DNA from: Platynereis dumerilii
Lineage: Eukaryota > Annelida > Polychaeta > Phyllodocida > Nereididae
Direction: 5' to 3'
Assembly (NCBI GenBank): GCA_026936325.1
Contig: JAPTHN010000004.1
Location: forward strand, 29,257,910-29,321,909
DNA: 64,000 nucleotides
Numbering within the stretch: position 1 is the first letter of the stretch; the number at the start of each line of letters is the position of its first letter. Shown here in pieces: positions 60,238 through 64,000 of this stretch. The position numbers and the translations under genes are program-made. The notes beneath the pieces are model-generated. The model made no database searches. It was given only the letters and a program-made list of their open reading frames with translations, and had not been told where the DNA came from.

Positions 60238-62640
60238 TCTTCTTCTTCTTCTTTGTGAGTGCAGACACTTATTAGTGTATTATCGCACTGTTGTTGCTGC
60301 GCATGTTCGCGAGCGTGCGTGCCTTTTAAAATCCAGTGCATTTAAAATCATGTGCTGCTTAAAATATTAAAATAGTCCACTCGATTGCTGTGAGAGGTAG
60401 GGGGGTAAGCTATTTAAAACCATTAAAAACATCCCTGTCCTGATCATCTTAAACATCTTGATCCAGGTTTGCTGATTTTGTCCTTAAAGGAGTCAAGTGT
60501 ACTGGCTTCCCTCGTATCGCTGTCTAGCGAGTTCCAGAGCCTAACCCCATCCACGAAAAATGATCTCTGGTAGGCGTTTACTTTGGAGCTGGGTAGGATG
60601 AATTTCGACTGGCTTCGCATTGATGGGACTAGATATGGCTGCGTGGGTATGTCCACTTGTCTGTTTATGATCCTGTACATCATAATAACTTTCGCCCTAG
60701 CCCTTCTCTCTGCTAGCAATGGCCACTTAAGATCTTCCATCATTGAAGTTACACTGCTCGTCCTCCTGTAGTCCGACTTGGTATACCTGGCACTTCTTCT
60801 TTGAACTTTTTCTAACGCAGTGATGTTGATTTGCGTGTGGGGATCCCATACGACGCTGCTGTATTCAACCAGGGGCTGTACCAATGATTTATAACACATT
60901 TCCTTGGTCTTGGCTGGGCAGTTTCTGGTGTTTCGCTGCAGGAATCCTATTGTCCGGTGAGCTTTCTTGGTGATGGCCGCAACATGGTCGTTCCATGACA
61001 GTTTGTTGTTTATATTAACTCCTAGATATTTTGCTGTTTTGACTGTTTCAAGGTCGATGTTGTGGATGTTATATGTGAACTCGATTGGCTTCTTCTTATT
61101 GGTCACTCTCAGCACTTGGCACTTGCTTGGATGGAACTGCATTAACCAGTCTTCTTCCCATCTTTGTAGGGCATCTAGATCTTCTTGGAGTGCTTCGCAA
61201 TCGCTCTGTTGTTTTATCTTTCTGTACAGTACACAATCGTCCGCAAAGAGTTTGACGGAAGTTCCCGGCTTCACCCTGTCTGGTAGGTCGTTAATAAAGA
61301 CTAGGAATAACAAGGGTCCTAGAACGCTACCCTGTGGCACACCCGAGAGGACCGGGGCGGGAGACGAGTTGGTGCCGTCAAGAACCACTTGCTGGGTTCT
61401 CCCACTGAGGAAGGATTCAATCCAATCATGAATAGCTCCTCTTATCCCGTAGTGGCGCAACTTGGATAGTAGTCTTTTATGCGGTACCTTGTCAAAGGCC
61501 TTCGCAAAATCTAACAAGATGACATCGGTTTGGCCTGATTCGTTGAGGCTTGTGGCTAGATCGTGGATAGTAAGGATGAGCTGTGTCTCGCAGGATCTTC
61601 GTCTGCGGAAGCCATGTTGGACATCAGTTAGAATACTGTGTGCATCCAAGTGTCTCATGATATTACTGCACAGGATGTGTTCTGCCAACTTGCAGACTAT
61701 TGATGTTAAAGACACCGGTCTATAGTTTTCCGGCTTCTGCTTGTCCCCCTTCTTGTAGATGGGTACTACGTTGGCCTTCTTCCATTCCTCTGGGATTCTG
61801 CCTTGTTTTAGAGTTGCTTGAAACAGGAGTTTTAGTACTGGTGCAATATGTTCTCCCATGTGCTTCAGTAGTCTTGTTGAGATCTCGTCTGGTCCCGAGG
61901 CTTTGTGATCTTTTAATCCCTTTATGAGTTTTTCTATGCCATTTTCTGTTACTACGATGTTATGGATGTCCGGAACAGTCGTATTTCCTAAGCTTGGTTG
62001 CTCCATGTTAGATTCTTGGCTGAAGACCGATGAGAACTGCCCGTTCAGTAAATCCGCCTTTCTTTCGTTGTCAGAGTAGATGGTGCCATTTGACGCTTTT
62101 AGCGACGCTACACCACTACTGTCTTTCCGGAGGCTTTTGACGTAGGCCCAGAACTTCTTGGTAGACCCATCGTTGTCGACCATTGAGTTGATGTAGTTGT
62201 TGTAGGCATTTTTGCAGGTGGTCTTCAGCTCTTTCTTAATGCGATGATATCTCTCCCAATCTTTCGTTTTCTGAGTTTTCTTTGCCTTGTCGTAACTTCT
62301 CTTCTTCTGTCTAGCTTTCCTCTTCACTTCGGTATTTATCCAAGCCTGGTGGAACCTTGTCGACGCTACTTTAGTTGGATCGCATTCACTCTGGATTTTG
62401 CTGAAGTTAGATTTGATGTCATTCCACATAGTGGCGATGTCACTGTCTGAGTTATACCTCTGCAGAAAGTTGCGTGCGAAGCATTTGGTTGCTTCGTCGA
62501 TCTTGGTGGTGTCCGCCTTCTTCCAAAGGTGGATGTTTCTCTTTTGTGGTCTGTGTCTTCTTGCCGATGCTGTTGAGCTGATCAATACTATGTCATGATC
62601 GCCAATCCCAGGTAGTGGTACACTCTTGTCCACTAGTGAT
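60238..62640 (-). mobile_element. CR1/Jockey-type non-LTR retrotransposon (LINE), 5'-truncated
   Basis: The 3' end is a (GAA)n tail (60238-60250 as TTC on the plus strand); the 5' end breaks off within the endonuclease domain, where the frame meets a stop at about 62646 in unrelated sequence. About 190 bases of 3' UTR. The insertion lies in the minisatellite of the surrounding TIR repeat, whose units resume on both sides, so it is younger than that repeat. Confidence 0.88.
60444..62633 (-). CDS. LINE ORF2: end of endonuclease plus reverse transcriptase
   Basis: 729 codons without a stop. Order: last endonuclease motif (PGIGDHDIVLI, residues 8-18), a Lys-rich linker (about 100-150), RT fingers (WKKANVVPIYKKGDKQKPEN, about 284-303; YRPVSLTS), catalytic LLDFAKAFDKV (D375), GVPQGSVLGPLLFLVFINDL (431-450), FADDCVLY (463-470), thumb, and a C-terminal RRSARY/RLWNSLDSDTR region common in CR1/Jockey-group elements. 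The coordinate start is a GTG, not a genuine start; the true start was lost with the 5' end. The open frame suggests recent insertion. Confidence 0.9.
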   Translation of the reverse strand: MDKSVPLPGIGDHDIVLISSTASARRHRPQKRNIHLWKKADTTKIDEATKCFARNFLQRYNSDSDIATMWNDIKSNFSKIQSECDPTKVASTRFHQAWINTEVKRKARQKKRSYDKAKKTQKTKDWERYHRIKKELKTTCKNAYNNYINSMVDNDGSTKKFWAYVKSLRKDSSGVASLKASNGTIYSDNERKADLLNGQFSSVFSQESNMEQPSLGNTTVPDIHNIVVTENGIEKLIKGLKDHKASGPDEISTRLLKHMGEHIAPVLKLLFQATLKQGRIPEEWKKANVVPIYKKGDKQKPENYRPVSLTSIVCKLAEHILCSNIMRHLDAHSILTDVQHGFRRRRSCETQLILTIHDLATSLNESGQTDVILLDFAKAFDKVPHKRLLSKLRHYGIRGAIHDWIESFLSGRTQQVVLDGTNSSPAPVLSGVPQGSVLGPLLFLVFINDLPDRVKPGTSVKLFADDCVLYRKIKQQSDCEALQEDLDALQRWEEDWLMQFHPSKCQVLRVTNKKKPIEFTYNIHNIDLETVKTAKYLGVNINNKLSWNDHVAAITKKAHRTIGFLQRNTRNCPAKTKEMCYKSLVQPLVEYSSVVWDPHTQINITALEKVQRRSARYTKSDYRRTSSVTSMMEDLKWPLLAERRARAKVIMMYRIINRQVDIPTQPYLVPSMRSQSKFILPSSKVNAYQRSFFVDGVRLWNSLDSDTREASTLDSFKDKISKPGSRCLR

Positions 62641-63389
62641 GGCTACATAGGGGAAGTATCCCCTCCCAGTTGATGGAGGTGAAGGTAGTTGAGGGCAGTT
62701 GAGTTTAGTGTGGGAAGCTGAGAGTAGTTGAGGGTAGCTGAGGGTGAATGTGTATCTACATGAGGTCTCTCAATTGTTTCTAACACATCCAAGACATGAA
62801 ATTCCGGGCAGTCTTAAAATATCTTGAAAAATTAAAATAAATGTTTCTGGTTGGGGTATTTCTTAACTAGGTATTGTTTCGTATAGAAACAAACATATAT
62901 TGGGATATGGTGTGCTCAGTGGCGGATAAAGGGCGAGTGGGCCCAGGCCCCTCCCCCCAGACCACCAAGATTAATAATAGCATTTTGAAGAAAATTGCAA
63001 TAACGAGGGCCCACGGATATAGAAACACGTCCAGCCCCCCCCCCCCCTAGACTATTGTGTCTGGATCTGCCACTAGTGCTTGAAATAAATAATTACTGCT
63101 GCTAAAAAATGAATATTTCTAGTGGAGAAAAACACCAACCCCCCCCCCCCCCATCAATTTTTTTTTGCCCCTGATGTATCATGCAGCTTTCACTAATTTT
63201 TAAGAAAAGTTAAGGTCAATTCCAATCAAAGCCCATTATCCTATTGTAAGTGATTTTGTGTTTGTCACTGTTCTGCAACTGAAACAACACTGAGTCAGAA
63301 GTGGTCAAATACAAAAGAAACATCAAAGCTGTGAAGTGAAGCTGTTAATCTGGGCCTTGACCATATGGTCAATCGTGAATAAACCTCAA

Positions 63390-64000
63390 TGAGGTTTATT
63401 CACGATTGACCATATGGCCAGACATCTTTTTGAGTTGTGTCAAAGTTATTGCAATTTTATTGTATTTGACCACTCTTTTATTTTTGACCACTAGCAGTTT
63501 GGTGAACAGTCATGCCTGGTTACTTTAAAGGTATAACCAAGAGACAGCATGAATAACAGCCCAGATTTGTGTGATTGCCAAATCTCAAGGATTAGAACTT
63601 GCTTGCATTCAACATTCAGGGAGCACATTTCATACCAAGGGTGGGGGGGGGGGCTTGGGAGTTGTCCTTTTTTTAAAATAAATAATTTCTGTTCAATTTT
63701 CGTGTCCTGTCTGGACAACCAATGATCAATCTATAAAAGTTCCATCGGTACCAAGACTAAGAGTGGTACATATCATACTACTGTGTACTGCACCCTGCTG
63801 GTCCAATAAAATCAAGTAGTACCTGATGTCAAGGCCTATCAGTCTAACACCCATCCTGCCCCGACCCCTCTCAACAGCCCTCCTGGCAGAATTCACCCTC
63901 GTGCCGACATAGTCTAACAGGGTAACCACTGCAATGATGGGGTAACCAATAGTCGTTGAGGGATACAGAGGGTAAAGCTGGGGGTAGTTGAGTTGAGCTG
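63390..64000. mobile_element. Second copy of the 59544 TIR repeat (runs off window)
   Basis: Starts TGAGGTTTATTCACGATTGA, then follows the 59544 copy block by block (AGACATCTTTTTGAGTTGTG, AACAGCATGAATAAC-type piece near 63545, CCAATAAAATCAAGTAG, then GGTAAAGCTGGGGGTAGTTG at the edge). No LINE seen in this part. Confidence 0.78.

Larger units (their letters stand above)
59544..63388. mobile_element. TIR repeat with internal minisatellite, split by a LINE
   Basis: Ends TGAGGTTTATTCACGATTGA and its exact complement (28 bases). Without the LINE (60238-62640) it is about 1.4 kb. The inside carries a minisatellite (GGGAAGCTGAGGGTAGTTGA and variants, 60095-60237 and 62655-62745). No transposase of its own. 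A second copy begins one base after its end. Confidence 0.72.

Noticed and set aside
1-64000. CRISPR arrays, operons, endogenous retrovirus or LTR element
   Set aside because: No spaced identical repeats of CRISPR type, no prokaryotic gene packing, and no gag/pol/env or LTR pair recognised. The only reverse transcriptase is the LINE.

Overview
The window is animal nuclear DNA. Coding exons are short and spliced (GT..AG, phases agree from exon to exon). Most of the rest is non-autonomous DNA transposons, tRNA-derived SINEs with (TATC)n tails, microsatellites and one LINE. The gene set (a Roundabout homologue, intronless class A receptors, a spliced LRR protein) plus the very AT-rich, MITE-laden background suggests an invertebrate deuterostome (echinoderm, hemichordate or lancelet). 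The phylum is inference; nothing here settles it.

Layout. (1) 1-9731, minus strand: the first six coding exons of a secreted or cell-surface leucine-rich-repeat (LRR) protein, 393 residues visible, continuing beyond base 1. (2) 9732-18650: no gene seen; microsatellites, SINE pieces, a 1.6 kb Tc1/mariner-type palindrome and other terminal-inverted-repeat (TIR) elements. (3) 18798-20048 and 27602-28810, plus strand: two closely related intronless peptide-type GPCRs, a tandem duplication including some 5' flank. Between them lie a degenerate tandem repeat, MITEs, a decayed Tc1 transposase relic and a second long palindrome. (4) 31464-59479, minus strand: eleven exons of a Robo-type receptor (signal peptide, five Ig domains, first FN3 domain; about 619 residues) that join in frame at every junction. 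FN3-2, FN3-3, the transmembrane segment and the cytoplasmic tail were not found. The last exon abuts a MITE that would supply a stop codon and an AATAAA if the exon is not spliced onward. (5) 48783-53823: a 5 kb TTAA-flanked fold-back element with arms of about 1.4 kb, inside Robo intron 1. (6) 58690-64000: a 31 bp minisatellite, then a TIR repeat with an internal minisatellite that was split by a 5'-truncated CR1/Jockey-type LINE with an open 729-codon ORF; a second copy of the TIR repeat follows head to tail.

The three gene families are not an obvious pathway. Robo is the Slit receptor of axon guidance, the GPCR pair looks like a local duplication of a peptide receptor, and the LRR protein may be adhesive or immune. 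The most unusual points are the six extra or partial tandem copies of an LRR exon end, five of them with a splice donor, the possible MITE-terminated soluble Robo, and the very long palindromic elements.
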